A stretch of DNA of 64,000 bases from JBFXCS01 sp050181915 (GCA_050181915.1 JBFXCS010000001.1:372001-436000), one strand, 5' to 3'. Positions 34,125 through 42,766 are shown, counted from the first letter of the stretch. The notes: generated by a model not told the origin, from the letters alone. Numbers and translations: made by a program.

Positions 34125-35654
34125 GTGGTCGCCCGCCTCGTCAGCCCCGCCGTCCTCGGCCTCGACACCTCCTCCGTCCAGGTCGAGGTGGACCTGCGCG
34201 CCGGGCTGCCCGGCTTCTCGGTGGTCGGCCTGCCCGACGCGGCGGTGCAGGAGGCGCGCGAGCGCGTGCGCTCGGGCCTCGCGAACCAGGCGTTCGCGGT
34301 GCCGCCGCGCCGGATCGTCGCCAATCTCGCGCCCGCCGACCTGCGCAAGGCCGGGCCCCAGTACGACCTGCCCATCGCCCTGGCGATCCTGGCCGCGTCC
34401 GGCCAGCTCGCAGCGGAGGCCGTCGCCGGCGTCGGCGCGGTGGGGGAGCTCGCGCTCGACGGATCGCTCAGGCCGGTGCCGGGCGCGTTGGCCATGGCCG
34501 AGCACGCCGCCCGCCTGGGGTGGCGGCGTCTGGTCGTGCCGCGCGCGAACGCCGCCGAGGCCGCCCTGGTGGGGGGCGTCGAGATCCTGGGGCCCGCGAC
34601 CCTGCGCGCCGCCGTCGACCAGATCGAGGGCAGGGTGGAGGCCCACGTGCCGCCGATCGACGCCGTCGCGCTGCTCGCGGCGGGACGGGCGGGCGGCAGC
34701 CCGGATCTCGCGGAGGTGCGCGGCCAGCCCTTCGCCCGCCGCGCGCTGGAGGTCGCGGCCGCCGGCGCCCACTCCATGCTGATGATCGGGCCGCCCGGGG
34801 GCGGGAAGACGATGCTGGCGCGGCGCCTGCCGGGGATCCTGCCCCCCCTCTCGCTGGACGAGGCGGTGGACGTCACGCGCATCCACTCGGTCGCGGGGCT
34901 GCTCGATCCCGGCTGCCCCCTGGTGAGCGTGCGGCCCTTCCGGGCGCCCCACCACACCATCTCGAAGTCCGGCCTGGTCGGCGGCGGACGGCTGCCGCGA
35001 CCGGGCGAGGTCAGCCTGGCGCACGGCGGGGTGCTGTTCCTGGACGAGGTCTGCGCATTCGCGCCCTCCGCCATCGACGCCCTGCGCCAGCCGCTCGAGG
35101 AGGGCCGCATCGACGTGACCCGTGCGATGCACAGCGCCCGCTTTCCGGCCCGCCCTCTCCTGGTGTGCGCCGGGAACCCGTGCCCCTGCGGCTTCGACGG
35201 CGACCCGGTGCGGCGCTGCGTGTGCCCGCCGGGCCGCGCCGAGGCCTACCGCGCACGGTTGTCGGGACCGGTCGCCGACCGCATCGACCTGCACGTCGAG
35301 GTGCCGCGCCTCGATCGGGAGGACCTGCTGGGCGCCGCGGCGCCCGAGGGCACGGCGGCGGTGCGCGCGCGGGTCGAGAGGGCCCGCGAGCGCGCCCGCG
35401 CCCGCGGCCAGGAGCGGCCCAACGCCGAGCTCGGGCCCGCCGAGGTGCGCGGCGCGGCGGATCTCGACGCCGACGCGACGCGCCTGCTGGAGCGGGCCGT
35501 CGACCGGCTGGCCCTGTCGGCGCGCGGACACGACCGCCTGCTGCGGGTGGCGCGCACCATCGCCGATCTGGCGGGGGAGGAGCGGGTGGGCGCCGACCAT
35601 CTGGCCGAGGCCCTCGGCTACCGGGCCGCCGCCGCCGGCCGGCTGGCGGCGTGA
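34125..35654 (+). CDS. comM: YifB/ComM-type Mg-chelatase-like AAA+ ATPase
   Basis: ComM helicases drive branch migration during natural transformation and occur next to dprA, as here. The 509-residue protein has the N-terminal LonB-like fold (GLPGFSVVGLPDAAVQEAR near 27-45), the AAA+ P-loop GPPGGGKTMLARRLPG near 222, Walker B VLFLDEV near 304 and the C-terminal Mg-chelatase region with CNxxPCP-like AGNPCPCG near 347 and the cysteine pair in RRCVCPPG. GTG 34125 is the start. dprA overlaps as GTGA. Confidence 0.9.
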   Translation: MVARLVSPAVLGLDTSSVQVEVDLRAGLPGFSVVGLPDAAVQEARERVRSGLANQAFAVPPRRIVANLAPADLRKAGPQYDLPIALAILAASGQLAAEAVAGVGAVGELALDGSLRPVPGALAMAEHAARLGWRRLVVPRANAAEAALVGGVEILGPATLRAAVDQIEGRVEAHVPPIDAVALLAAGRAGGSPDLAEVRGQPFARRALEVAAAGAHSMLMIGPPGGGKTMLARRLPGILPPLSLDEAVDVTRIHSVAGLLDPGCPLVSVRPFRAPHHTISKSGLVGGGRLPRPGEVSLAHGGVLFLDEVCAFAPSAIDALRQPLEEGRIDVTRAMHSARFPARPLLVCAGNPCPCGFDGDPVRRCVCPPGRAEAYRARLSGPVADRIDLHVEVPRLDREDLLGAAAPEGTAAVRARVERARERARARGQERPNAELGPAEVRGAADLDADATRLLERAVDRLALSARGHDRLLRVARTIADLAGEERVGADHLAEALGYRAAAAGRLAA

Positions 35655-36838
35655 GCGGCCCCGTGCCGCCCCCGCGCCGCGACCGGGCGCCGGAGGGCGC
35701 CGCGGCCCACTGGCCGCTCGGGCTCGCGTGGCTGGCCCATCGACTGGGCCGCGACCTGCAACGCGCGGCCCGCCGCGCCGGCGGCCCCGACCGCCTCTGG
35801 ACCGCCGGGCGCGAGCGCTTCGAGGCCGCCCTGCGCCTGCCGGAGGCCGAGCTGGCGGCGGCGCGCGCGGCGCGCGACGCCTTCGATCCCGGGGAGCATC
35901 TGCGGCGCCTGGCGGCGGAGGGCATCGCGCACGTCCCGCTCACCGATCCCGCCTACCCGGCGTCGCTCGCCGCGATCCACGATCCGCCCTTCGGCCTGTT
36001 CGTGACCGGCACGGGGGTGGCCGCCCTCGATGCGATCGCGGGCGGCCCGGCGATCGCCGTCGTCGGCAGCCGTCGCGCGACCGCGGAGGGGCGCGCCTTC
36101 ACCCGGCGCCTGGCGGGCGACCTCGCCGATCGCGGCGCCGTGGTCGTGAGCGGCCTCGCGCACGGCATCGACGCCGCGGCCCACGAGGGGGCGGTCGCCG
36201 CCGACGGCGTCACCGTCGCGGTGCTGGGCTGCGGCGTGGACGTGCCCTACCCGAGGAGGAACGGGCCGCTGGCGGCCCGCATCCGCCGCTCCGGCGCCGT
36301 CGTCTCCGAGTACTGGCCCGGCACCGTGCCCGCCCCGTGGAGATTCCCGGCGCGTAACAGGATCGTCGCCGGACTGGCGGACGCCGTCGCCGTGGTCGAG
36401 GCCGGACGGCGCTCCGGAGCGCTCATCACCGCCGACTTCGGCCTCGAGCTGGGCCGGCCGGTGCTGGCCGTCCCCGGCTGGCCGGGCACGGCCGCGTCGG
36501 AGGGGTGCAACGCCCTGCTGCGCGCCGGGGCGGCGCTGCTGGAGGGCGCCGACGACGTCGTCGCCGAGCTGCCGGGCCTCGCCTGGGCGCCCCCGCCCGG
36601 CCTCGATCCGGGGCCGGGGCCGACGGGGCTGCCCGGGCGCATCCACGCGGCGCTGCAGCGGGAGCCGATGACCCCCGAGGGCCTCGCCGAGGCGCTCGAC
36701 GAGGATCCGTCCGCGGTCGCCGGGGCGATCGCCCTGCTGGAGGTGGAGGGCCTGGCCCTGCGCGGTGAGGGCCGTCGCTATTGGGCCACTCCGCTCGGCG
36801 GCCGCGCGCGGTCCCCGGGGATGGGAGTCCGGGGCTGA
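35651..36838 (+). CDS. dprA: DNA-processing protein DprA
   Basis: DprA loads RecA onto incoming single-stranded DNA. The 395-residue protein has an N-terminal helical domain, then the Rossmann-like fold with IAVVGSRRAT near 134, SGLAHGIDAAAHEGA near 172 and AVLGCGVDVPYPRRN near 194. A winged-helix-like C-terminal domain covers about 320-380. The first ~60 residues are longer than in many DprA proteins. The GTG start overlaps the comM stop. Confidence 0.94.
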   Translation: MSGPVPPPRRDRAPEGAAAHWPLGLAWLAHRLGRDLQRAARRAGGPDRLWTAGRERFEAALRLPEAELAAARAARDAFDPGEHLRRLAAEGIAHVPLTDPAYPASLAAIHDPPFGLFVTGTGVAALDAIAGGPAIAVVGSRRATAEGRAFTRRLAGDLADRGAVVVSGLAHGIDAAAHEGAVAADGVTVAVLGCGVDVPYPRRNGPLAARIRRSGAVVSEYWPGTVPAPWRFPARNRIVAGLADAVAVVEAGRRSGALITADFGLELGRPVLAVPGWPGTAASEGCNALLRAGAALLEGADDVVAELPGLAWAPPPGLDPGPGPTGLPGRIHAALQREPMTPEGLAEALDEDPSAVAGAIALLEVEGLALRGEGRRYWATPLGGRARSPGMGVRG

Positions 36839-36878
36839 TGGCCGCATCCGTCGCGGCGCGCGCCGTCCGGCTCGTCAC

Positions 36879-36884
36879 TATGAT
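36879..36884 (+). promoter_or_regulatory. -10-like hexamer TATGAT
   Basis: TATGAT sits 41 bases after dprA. If used it would give the acyl-CoA dehydrogenase a leader of about 240 bases. The 289-base gap otherwise holds only a 7-bp hairpin at 37046-37061 and no gene I can support. Confidence 0.3.
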
Positions 36885-37127
36885 CACGACGTCCGACGGC
36901 CACCGCCCGTCCCTCGACCTCCCGGAGTCGATCGAGATGACACGCACCCCATCCCTCACGACGGCGACGCGGCCGTGACCGGGGCGACCGATCCGGGGAG
37001 TCCGCGCGTCGCGGCCGCCGCGACGGCCGATGTCGAGCGGACCGACGACCGCCCGCGGTCGGACCGCGAGAGCCCGCGCGACGGGGCGTCGTCTCGCGCG
37101 ACGCCCACCGACCGGAAGGAACGCCCG

Positions 37128-38312
37128 ATGGCCTACGACCCGCCCCCGATCCAGCCCGACTTCTACGACATCACGGCCACCCTCGGCGGGGAGGAGCAGG
37201 ACCTCGTGCGCCGGGTCCACGAGTTCATGCTGGCCGAGGTCGAGCCGCTCGTGGTCGAGTACTGGGCGAAGGCGAAGTTCCCGCACGAGATCCTGCCGGG
37301 GTTCGCCGCGCTCCCCATCTCGGGCCTCGGCTACTCGGGCTTCGGCTGTCCGGGCGGGACCGATCTCCTGAACGGGATCGTCACGATGACCCTGGCGCGC
37401 GTCGACCCGTCGATCGGCACCTTCTACGCCGTCCACTCCGGACTCGCGATGGGCTCGATCTACCTGTGCGGCTCCGACGAGCAGAGGCAGCGATGGCTGC
37501 CGGCGATGGCGCGCCTCGATCGGATCGGCTCGTTCGGCCTCACTGAGCCCGACGTGGGGTCGGCGACCTCCCGGGGCATGACCACGACCTGCCGCCGCGA
37601 CGGCGACGACTGGGTGCTCAACGGCCAGAAGAAGTGGATCGGCAACGCCACCTTCGCCGACCTCAACGTGATCTGGGCGAAGGACGAGGACGACGGACAG
37701 GTCAAGGGCTTCGTGGTGGAGAAGGGGAACCCCGGCTTCGTCGCCGAGAAGATCGAGCGCAAGATCTCGCTGCGCATGGTCCAGAACGCGCTGATCACCC
37801 TGAGCGACTGTCGCGTGCCGGAGGCCGACCGGCTCCAGGGCGCCGACACCTTCCGCGACACCGCCCGGGTGCTGCGCATGACGCGCGCGGGCGTCGCCTG
37901 GCTCGCAACCGGCACCCAGATGGGCGCCTACGAGCACGCCCTGCGCTACGCCCAGCGACGGCACCAGTTCGACCGCCCCATCGGCGGCTTCCAGCTCGTG
38001 CAGGATCTGCTGGTGAAGATGCTCGGCAACGTCACCGCCAGCCAGGCGATGATGCTGCGGCTCTCGCAGATGCAGAGCTCGGGCGAGGCCCGCGACGAGC
38101 ACTCCTCGCTCGCGAAGGCCTTCTGCACGGTGCGGATGCGCGAGACCGTCGGCTGGGCCCGGGAGCTCATGGGCGGCAACGGCATCCTCATCGACGAGCA
38201 CGTGGGGCGGTTCGTCGGCGACGCCGAGGCGATCTACTCCTACGAGGGCACGCGGGAGATGAACACGCTCATCGTGGGCAAGGCGATCACCGGGCTGAGC
38301 GCCTTCGTGTAG
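37128..38312 (+). CDS. Acyl-CoA dehydrogenase, glutaryl-CoA dehydrogenase-like
   Basis: A 394-residue FAD enzyme that introduces a double bond into an acyl-CoA. The FAD-binding stretch is FGLTEPDVGSATSRGM near 136-151 followed by LNGQKKWIGNATFADL near 164-179; the C-terminal catalytic region is IYSYEGTREMNTLIVGKAITG near 370-390, with the glutamate of YEGT as catalytic base. This pattern is closest to glutaryl-CoA dehydrogenase and the short-chain ACX4 type. I cannot see residues that fix the substrate. AAGGA precedes ATG 37128. Its 3' end is followed by the inverted-repeat element. Confidence 0.85.
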   Translation: MAYDPPPIQPDFYDITATLGGEEQDLVRRVHEFMLAEVEPLVVEYWAKAKFPHEILPGFAALPISGLGYSGFGCPGGTDLLNGIVTMTLARVDPSIGTFYAVHSGLAMGSIYLCGSDEQRQRWLPAMARLDRIGSFGLTEPDVGSATSRGMTTTCRRDGDDWVLNGQKKWIGNATFADLNVIWAKDEDDGQVKGFVVEKGNPGFVAEKIERKISLRMVQNALITLSDCRVPEADRLQGADTFRDTARVLRMTRAGVAWLATGTQMGAYEHALRYAQRRHQFDRPIGGFQLVQDLLVKMLGNVTASQAMMLRLSQMQSSGEARDEHSSLAKAFCTVRMRETVGWARELMGGNGILIDEHVGRFVGDAEAIYSYEGTREMNTLIVGKAITGLSAFV

Positions 38313-38342
38313 CGGACCGGCGCGCGGCCCGCGGACGGCCTA

Positions 38343-38361
38343 AGAAGGTCTTTCAAAATGA
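38343..38361 (+). repeat. Left 19-bp inverted repeat
   Basis: AGAAGGTCTTTCAAAATGA; 18 of 19 positions match the reverse complement of 38492-38510. Confidence 0.8.
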
Positions 38362-38417
38362 CGGTCCGCGGCCGCCGGCTCGCTGCAAACCGTCGCATTC
38401 CCACGTCCTCGGTCGGG

Positions 38418-38439
38418 GCGATACCGCTGTGGGTATCGC
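38418..38439. other. Internal hairpin of the inverted-repeat element
   Basis: GCGATACC and GGTATCGC form a perfect 8-bp stem around a 6-base loop, near the middle of the element. Confidence 0.5.
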
Positions 38440-38491
38440 ACCCTCCCTGCGTCCTCGGACTGCTCGGTTTTCGCGGCCGGACGACCACGTC

Positions 38492-38510
38492 TCATTCTGA
38501 AAGACCTTCT
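38492..38510 (-). repeat. Right 19-bp inverted repeat
   Basis: TCATTCTGAAAGACCTTCT on the + strand; its last two bases are part of the TAG stop codon of pafBC. Confidence 0.8.
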
Positions 38511-40653
38511 AACGCGCCGGCGCCCGCCGGCGGCCGTTGGTGGGGGTGTCGGCGCCGTAGCGGCCCAGGATCTGCTCGGCCAGCTCGGCCACGGTGCGGC
38601 GCAGGCCGACGGGCTCGAACAGGACCGCCTCGCCCTGGTGCTTGAGCAGCTCCTTCACCAGCCACTCCTCGCTGGCGTAGGGGATCTCCACCAGCACCGA
38701 GCCGTCCTGGAAGTGCTCGCGCGAGCCGTGCTGCTCGAGCATCCAGCGGGCCAGCGACGGGCTGCACCACACAGAGGCGCTCTGGGCGACCATCTCGCCC
38801 TCCTGCGGGCGGGTGCCCCAGGGCAGGTACGGGCCGGCGCCCGCGCCGATCTCGGGGCGGCGCACGAAGCGCTCGTCCATCACGCTCGCGCTGCGGATGC
38901 GGTCGAGCCGGAAGGTACGCTGGTCCTCCGCCCGGCGGCAGTAGGCGGTGACGTACCAGGCGTCGCGCGAGTTGACGAGCATGTGCGGCTCGATGGTGCG
39001 CTTCGTGATCGCCCCGCGCGACTCGGTCCAGTACTCGATCTCGAGCAGGCGGTCCTCGCGGATCGCGTGGCTCACGGCCGCCGCGACGCCGGCGTTCGCC
39101 ACCTGGGCGCGGCCCAGCTCGACGGTGGGCAGGTTGTCCTCGCCGATCGCCGCCTCCAGCTTGGCCCGCACCGAGCTGAGCTGTCCGCCGGCCTCGACCG
39201 GCAGGCGGTCGCCGATGAACTCCAGGGCCCACAGCAGGGCCTTCGCCTCGAGCGGCGACAGGCGGGCGGGGCGGGCGAAGCGGTCGCCGTAGGTCTCCTT
39301 CTGGACCACCACGGTGTCGCCCTCGACCTGGGCGTACAGCGCGTAGCAGCCGCCGCCGAAGTTGATCAGGTTCAGGAGGCCGATGTCGTCCTCCAGCACC
39401 TTCCTGTCGAGGTTGAGGGCGGCGCGCAGCTCGGCGATGGGGATCTGGGCCTCGGCCGATTCGCCGCAGGCCGCCAGCAGGCGGGTCATGAGGGCGAGCA
39501 GCCGGGCGAAGCGCTCGGCCGGCACCACCCGCTCCGGCGGCTGGCCGGACGGCGCGGCCGCCGGGGCGGCGGGCGCGGCGGGGGCCTCGGCGGGAGCGGC
39601 GACCGCGGCGTCGACCTCGGGCACCGCGCGCGGGCCGCCGGCGCCGTGGCGCTCGGCGACCAGCTCCAGCGCCGCCACGACGGCGTCGCGCAGCTCGGGC
39701 GGCTCGGTGACCTCGGCCTCGGCGCCGAGGCCGAGGATCCAGCTGATCAGCGAGCGCTGGTCGCTGTACGCGGTGGTGTAGAGGCCGGACCCGTCGGCGC
39801 CGATCGTGGTGCGGCCGTAGTCGCCGAACATCTGCTCCACCCACCAGGCGATGGTGGGGCTGAGGACGACGGTGGCGGTGCCGCGCTCGTCCTGCAGCTG
39901 CCAGGGGGCGCGGTCGCGGTAGCGCGACAGGTCGAGGTCCTGCGGCGCCGGGAAGTCGTGCTCGGCGCGGGTGCGGAAGGTGATGCGGCCCTCGATGCGC
40001 GACAGCCGGAAGATGCGCGTGTCCTCGCGCTCGTGGGACCAGCCGACGACGTACCAGTTGCCGCCCAGGTAGAGCAGGCTGTAGGGGTCGACCTCGCGCT
40101 CGGAGCGCTCGTCGCGCCCGATCGAGTAGTAGGTGAAGCGGATCGTCTTGCGCCGGCCGATGGCCGACTCGATCTTGCTCAGGTGCGCCGCGACATCGGG
40201 CGAGTAGTCGCCTCCCAGCAGGTTCACCGAGACGGTGCGGGCGGCGTGGTCGTCGAGCGGGCTGGGCCGGCCCAGGGTCACGTGCTGCAGGGCCAGGCGC
40301 AGCGGCTCCGCGTAGGCGAACTGGCCCTCCAGCAGGTAGAGGCAGGTCTGGAGCGCCGACAGCTCGGCCTCGTCGAAATCCATCTCCGGCAGGTAGTAGT
40401 TCTCGGGCGGGAGCGCGTACAGGTCGCCCTGGAAGGGGTCGTCGCCGGGCCGCTCGACCGCCAGCCGCAGCCCCATCGACTCGATCTCCGCCCGATCGGC
40501 GTAGAACCGCCGCAGGAAGGCCTGCTCGGTCATCCCGCCGTAGCCCTCGACGGCCTCGTGGATCTCGTCGGCGGTGACCGGCCGCTGCTGGGCCATCAGG
40601 TAGGACACCAGCGAGAGCTGGCGCACCAGCTTGTCGTCGTCTCTCATGGCCAT
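38509..40653 (-). CDS. pafBC: Fused PafB-PafC WYL-domain transcriptional regulator
   Basis: PafB and PafC form the activator of the LexA-independent DNA-damage response in actinobacteria; here both are on one 714-residue chain. Two copies of the same layout are visible: winged helix (about 1-75) plus WYL domain with FTYYSIGRDERSEREVDPYSL near 178-197, an Ala/Pro-rich linker near 360-385, then a second winged helix and WYL domain with IEYWTESRGAITKRTIEPHML near 575-594. The first copy has YYS and the second YWT where WYL is expected. ATG 40653 is preferred (MAMRDDDKLVRQL). The stop codon lies in the inverted-repeat element. Confidence 0.85.
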   Translation of the reverse strand: MAMRDDDKLVRQLSLVSYLMAQQRPVTADEIHEAVEGYGGMTEQAFLRRFYADRAEIESMGLRLAVERPGDDPFQGDLYALPPENYYLPEMDFDEAELSALQTCLYLLEGQFAYAEPLRLALQHVTLGRPSPLDDHAARTVSVNLLGGDYSPDVAAHLSKIESAIGRRKTIRFTYYSIGRDERSEREVDPYSLLYLGGNWYVVGWSHEREDTRIFRLSRIEGRITFRTRAEHDFPAPQDLDLSRYRDRAPWQLQDERGTATVVLSPTIAWWVEQMFGDYGRTTIGADGSGLYTTAYSDQRSLISWILGLGAEAEVTEPPELRDAVVAALELVAERHGAGGPRAVPEVDAAVAAPAEAPAAPAAPAAAPSGQPPERVVPAERFARLLALMTRLLAACGESAEAQIPIAELRAALNLDRKVLEDDIGLLNLINFGGGCYALYAQVEGDTVVVQKETYGDRFARPARLSPLEAKALLWALEFIGDRLPVEAGGQLSSVRAKLEAAIGEDNLPTVELGRAQVANAGVAAAVSHAIREDRLLEIEYWTESRGAITKRTIEPHMLVNSRDAWYVTAYCRRAEDQRTFRLDRIRSASVMDERFVRRPEIGAGAGPYLPWGTRPQEGEMVAQSASVWCSPSLARWMLEQHGSREHFQDGSVLVEIPYASEEWLVKELLKHQGEAVLFEPVGLRRTVAELAEQILGRYGADTPTNGRRRAPAR

Positions 40654-40687
40654 CGGCGACTCGAACTCCTGCTCCGGATGGCGATCG

Positions 40688-40693
40688 ATGATA
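40688..40693 (-). promoter_or_regulatory. -10-like hexamer TATCAT for pafBC
   Basis: On the minus strand TATCAT lies 34 bases before the pafBC start, with AGGAG in between. Confidence 0.45.
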
Positions 40694-40783
40694 GCCCAGG
40701 GGGGCGCCCGGGTCGCCGGGTGACACGCCCGGAAGCCGCACGGAGCGGGCATGTCCGTCGTCGCGGACGCCGCGGCGGCACGC

Positions 40784-41818
40784 TCAGCCCCGCTCCGGCT
40801 GCCCGAGGGGGGCCATCCGGGCCCGCCGCTCCAGCAGGTCGCGGTGGGCGACGCCGGCCAGGCGCATCTCCAGGGCCACCAGGAGGGCGGCCGCGACGAG
40901 CGTCAGGCCCAGCGCGGGCGCCAGCAGCGCGGCGGTGCCGAGCCCGGCGCCCATGCCGAGCAGGATCACCGCCAGCTCGCCCCGGGTCACCGACGCGGCG
41001 TCGGCGGGATCGACGGACGCGTGGACCGCGAGGGCGAGGCAGAGGAGGGCGGTCGCGAGCCAGAACCGGCCGTCGTCGCCCGCCGCCTGCAGCGCCGTGG
41101 CCGCCACGGCGATCGACGCCCACACGAGGCAGTAGCGCTTGCCGGCGCGGCCCAGCAGCACGATCGTGGTGGTCTTGGGCGGCCGGGCGCGGCTGTCCGG
41201 CCCGCTGTCGAGGTAGTGGTGCATCATCAGCATCGCCACGCACGAGGCCGCGTAGGCGATGCCGGTGAGCGCCGCCGCGCCCGACAGCTCCCCCCGCTGC
41301 AGCACGTAGGCGCCGGTCACGCAGCCCCAGATGCACGCGAAGGCGATGCACTCGCCACCGAAGGGCCGGTACGCGGCGCGCACCGGCGGGAGGGTGTAGA
41401 GCACGGCCCCGGCCAGGCCGGCGGCGCCGTAGAGGGCGAGCACCCACCCCCAGGTGGCGGCGGCGACCAGGCCGATCACCGTCGCCGCGAGGGCCGCGGC
41501 GATGCCGACGAGGCGCAGGGCGCGCAGGTCGAGCAGCCCGGAGGCCACCACCTTGCTGCCGCCGCTGATCACCCGCGGCGCGGGGTCGCCGTCGGTGCCC
41601 GAGCGCCAGTCGGCGATCTCGTTGACGCTGTGCGCCACCAGGCCCTGCAGCAGCACGCCCACGGCCACGGCGGTCAGGTAGCCGGCGACCGAGACGCCGC
41701 CGCCGTCGCGCCAGGCGAGGGCCGTGCCCAGGGTGATCGCGGTGAACGACCACAAGAGGACGGGGATCACGCGGATCTCGAGCCACAGCCCGAGCAGCAC
41801 CCGGCGCAGCGCGGCCAT
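40784..41818 (-). CDS. UbiA-family prenyltransferase, MenA/MqnP-like
   Basis: A 344-residue membrane enzyme with about nine hydrophobic helices. The first Asp-rich motif is NEIADWRSGTDGDPAPRVI near 66-84, followed by SGGSKVV, which resembles the NDxxDxxxGTD...SGGS of menaquinone prenyltransferases, with E in place of the first D; the second site is HHYLDSGPDS near 199-208. Since the window encodes the futalosine enzyme MqnE, the likely role is the prenylation step of menaquinone synthesis, but this is inference. A TAGGAT hexamer 5 bases before the ATG predicts a leaderless transcript, divergent from the small gene at 41885. Confidence 0.75.
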   Translation of the reverse strand: MAALRRVLLGLWLEIRVIPVLLWSFTAITLGTALAWRDGGGVSVAGYLTAVAVGVLLQGLVAHSVNEIADWRSGTDGDPAPRVISGGSKVVASGLLDLRALRLVGIAAALAATVIGLVAAATWGWVLALYGAAGLAGAVLYTLPPVRAAYRPFGGECIAFACIWGCVTGAYVLQRGELSGAAALTGIAYAASCVAMLMMHHYLDSGPDSRARPPKTTTIVLLGRAGKRYCLVWASIAVAATALQAAGDDGRFWLATALLCLALAVHASVDPADAASVTRGELAVILLGMGAGLGTAALLAPALGLTLVAAALLVALEMRLAGVAHRDLLERRARMAPLGQPERG

Positions 41819-41823
41819 GGGTC

Positions 41824-41829
41824 ATCCTA
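41824..41829 (-). promoter_or_regulatory. -10 hexamer TAGGAT for the leaderless prenyltransferase gene
   Basis: On the minus strand TAGGAT is followed by GACCC and then ATG (41818). It is back to back with the + strand hexamer at 41872. Confidence 0.45.
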
Positions 41830-41871
41830 CGACCGCGGGCGCCCCGGGCGTCGACCGTCGGCGGCGGCTGG

Positions 41872-41877
41872 TACCCT
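41872..41877 (+). promoter_or_regulatory. -10 hexamer TACCCT for the leaderless gene at 41885
   Basis: TACCCT is followed by 7 bases and ATG 41885; no ribosome binding site is present. Confidence 0.5.
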
Positions 41878-41884
41878 GGCGGCC

Positions 41885-42157
41885 ATGTCCGTGCTGCAGC
41901 ACGTCCACGACCTGCCGAGCGAGGACGAGCTCGCCCAGCTCGTCGGGGCGGCCACCCCGCACTTCGCCTTCCAGATCAGCGCGCGCATCGCCCAGCTCGC
42001 CGCCTCCCTGCCGCCGGACCATCCGCGCCGCGCCGAGCTCGCCGCCCACCTGGAGCGTCTCGACCGCCTCGGCCGCGAGGGCGAGACGGGCCGCGTCAGC
42101 GATCCGGACCTGCTCCCGCTGGCGTCGCTCCCCGGCCTTCCGCGCCGGGAGCGCTGA
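41885..42157 (+). CDS. Small helical protein of unknown function
   Basis: A 90-residue soluble protein, predicted mainly helical (SEDELAQLVGAATPHFAFQI near 12-31, then an Ala/Leu-rich helix and an acidic-basic helix). I do not recognise a family. The start is supported by the -10 hexamer placed 7 bases upstream. Its 3' end overlaps the convergent NUDIX gene by 62 bases, so one of the two C-termini is unusual or the overlap is real. Confidence 0.55.
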   Translation: MSVLQHVHDLPSEDELAQLVGAATPHFAFQISARIAQLAASLPPDHPRRAELAAHLERLDRLGREGETGRVSDPDLLPLASLPGLPRRER

Positions 42158-42752
42158 GCGCCCGCCGCAGCGCGCGGCACAGCGAGCGCAGGATCCAGGC
42201 GGTGGCGCCCCAGACGTCCTCGCCGTCCAGCGGGTAGCGCAGCTCGAGGCGTCCGGGCCTCTCGGGCAGCCGGGCGTCCGCCGCCAGGATCTCGGAGAGG
42301 GGCACGACCATGACCCGGGCGACCTCGGCGTCGCTCGGCACCGGCGGCACCGGCACGACCATGTGGGCGACGAAGGGCCGGACCACGAAGCCGGAGGTGG
42401 CGGTGTCCATGTCGGGCAGCGTCCCCACGACGCGCAGCGCCGACGCGGGGATGCCGAGCTCCTCCTCGGTCTCGCGCAGGGCGGCGTCGCGCGGCGTCGG
42501 GTCCTCCGGCTCCAGCACGCCGCCGGGCAGGGAGACCTGGCCCGGGTGCGAGGGCAGGTCGTCGCTGCGCTTGGTGAGCAGGATGCTCGCCGCGGAGCCG
42601 GCGTCGAACAGCACCACGGCCACGGCGGCCGGGCGGCGGGCGGCGTCGAACGGCGTGTCGTCGGGCCGCGGCGGCATGGTCGCCTCGAGGGCGGCCGCGA
42701 TGGCGGCGGCCGAGGGCAGCGGGGTGCTCTGTGCGGAGGGAGGGTCGGTCAC
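42096..42752 (-). CDS. NUDIX hydrolase, CoA pyrophosphatase type
   Basis: A 218-residue NUDIX enzyme. LPSHPGQVSLPGG near 66-78 and the NUDIX box ending RETEEELGI near 93-101 match the NudL/UPF0035 group that cleaves CoA and acyl-CoA to phosphopantetheine and 3',5'-ADP. The C-terminal ~20 residues (Gly/Ala/Pro-rich) lie in the overlap with the gene at 41885 and are probably not part of the fold. TACACT 8 bases before the GTG start suggests a transcript with almost no leader. Confidence 0.85.
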   Translation of the reverse strand: MTDPPSAQSTPLPSAAAIAAALEATMPPRPDDTPFDAARRPAAVAVVLFDAGSAASILLTKRSDDLPSHPGQVSLPGGVLEPEDPTPRDAALRETEEELGIPASALRVVGTLPDMDTATSGFVVRPFVAHMVVPVPPVPSDAEVARVMVVPLSEILAADARLPERPGRLELRYPLDGEDVWGATAWILRSLCRALRRALSAPGAEGRGATPAGAGPDR

Positions 42753-42760
42753 CTCCCCTC

Positions 42761-42766
42761 AGTGTA
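42761..42766 (-). promoter_or_regulatory. -10-like hexamer TACACT for the NUDIX gene
   Basis: On the minus strand TACACT is followed by GAGGGGAG and the GTG start, so the leader would be about one base or absent. Confidence 0.4.

Larger units (their letters stand above)
38343..38510. mobile_element. 168-bp element with 19-bp terminal inverted repeats (MITE-like)
   Basis: The ends 38343-38361 (AGAAGGTCTTTCAAAATGA) and 38492-38510 are inverted copies with one mismatch. The ends are AT-rich, unlike anything around them. Inside are a hairpin (38418-38439) and a directly repeated CGTCCTCGG (38404-38412, 38452-38460). No open frame is evident. It lies between two convergent 3' ends, and its right end supplies part of the pafBC stop codon. 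It could be a miniature transposable element or a large RNA stem-loop. Confidence 0.45.

Noticed and set aside
36838..37127. A small gene starting at 36838 (MAASVAARAVRLVTMITTSD)
   Set aside because: No ribosome binding site or family resemblance, and it would end in low-complexity residues; the gap is better read as promoter and leader sequence.
38343..38510. A complete insertion sequence at the inverted repeats
   Set aside because: There is no room for a transposase (168 bp) and no target-site duplication that I can confirm.
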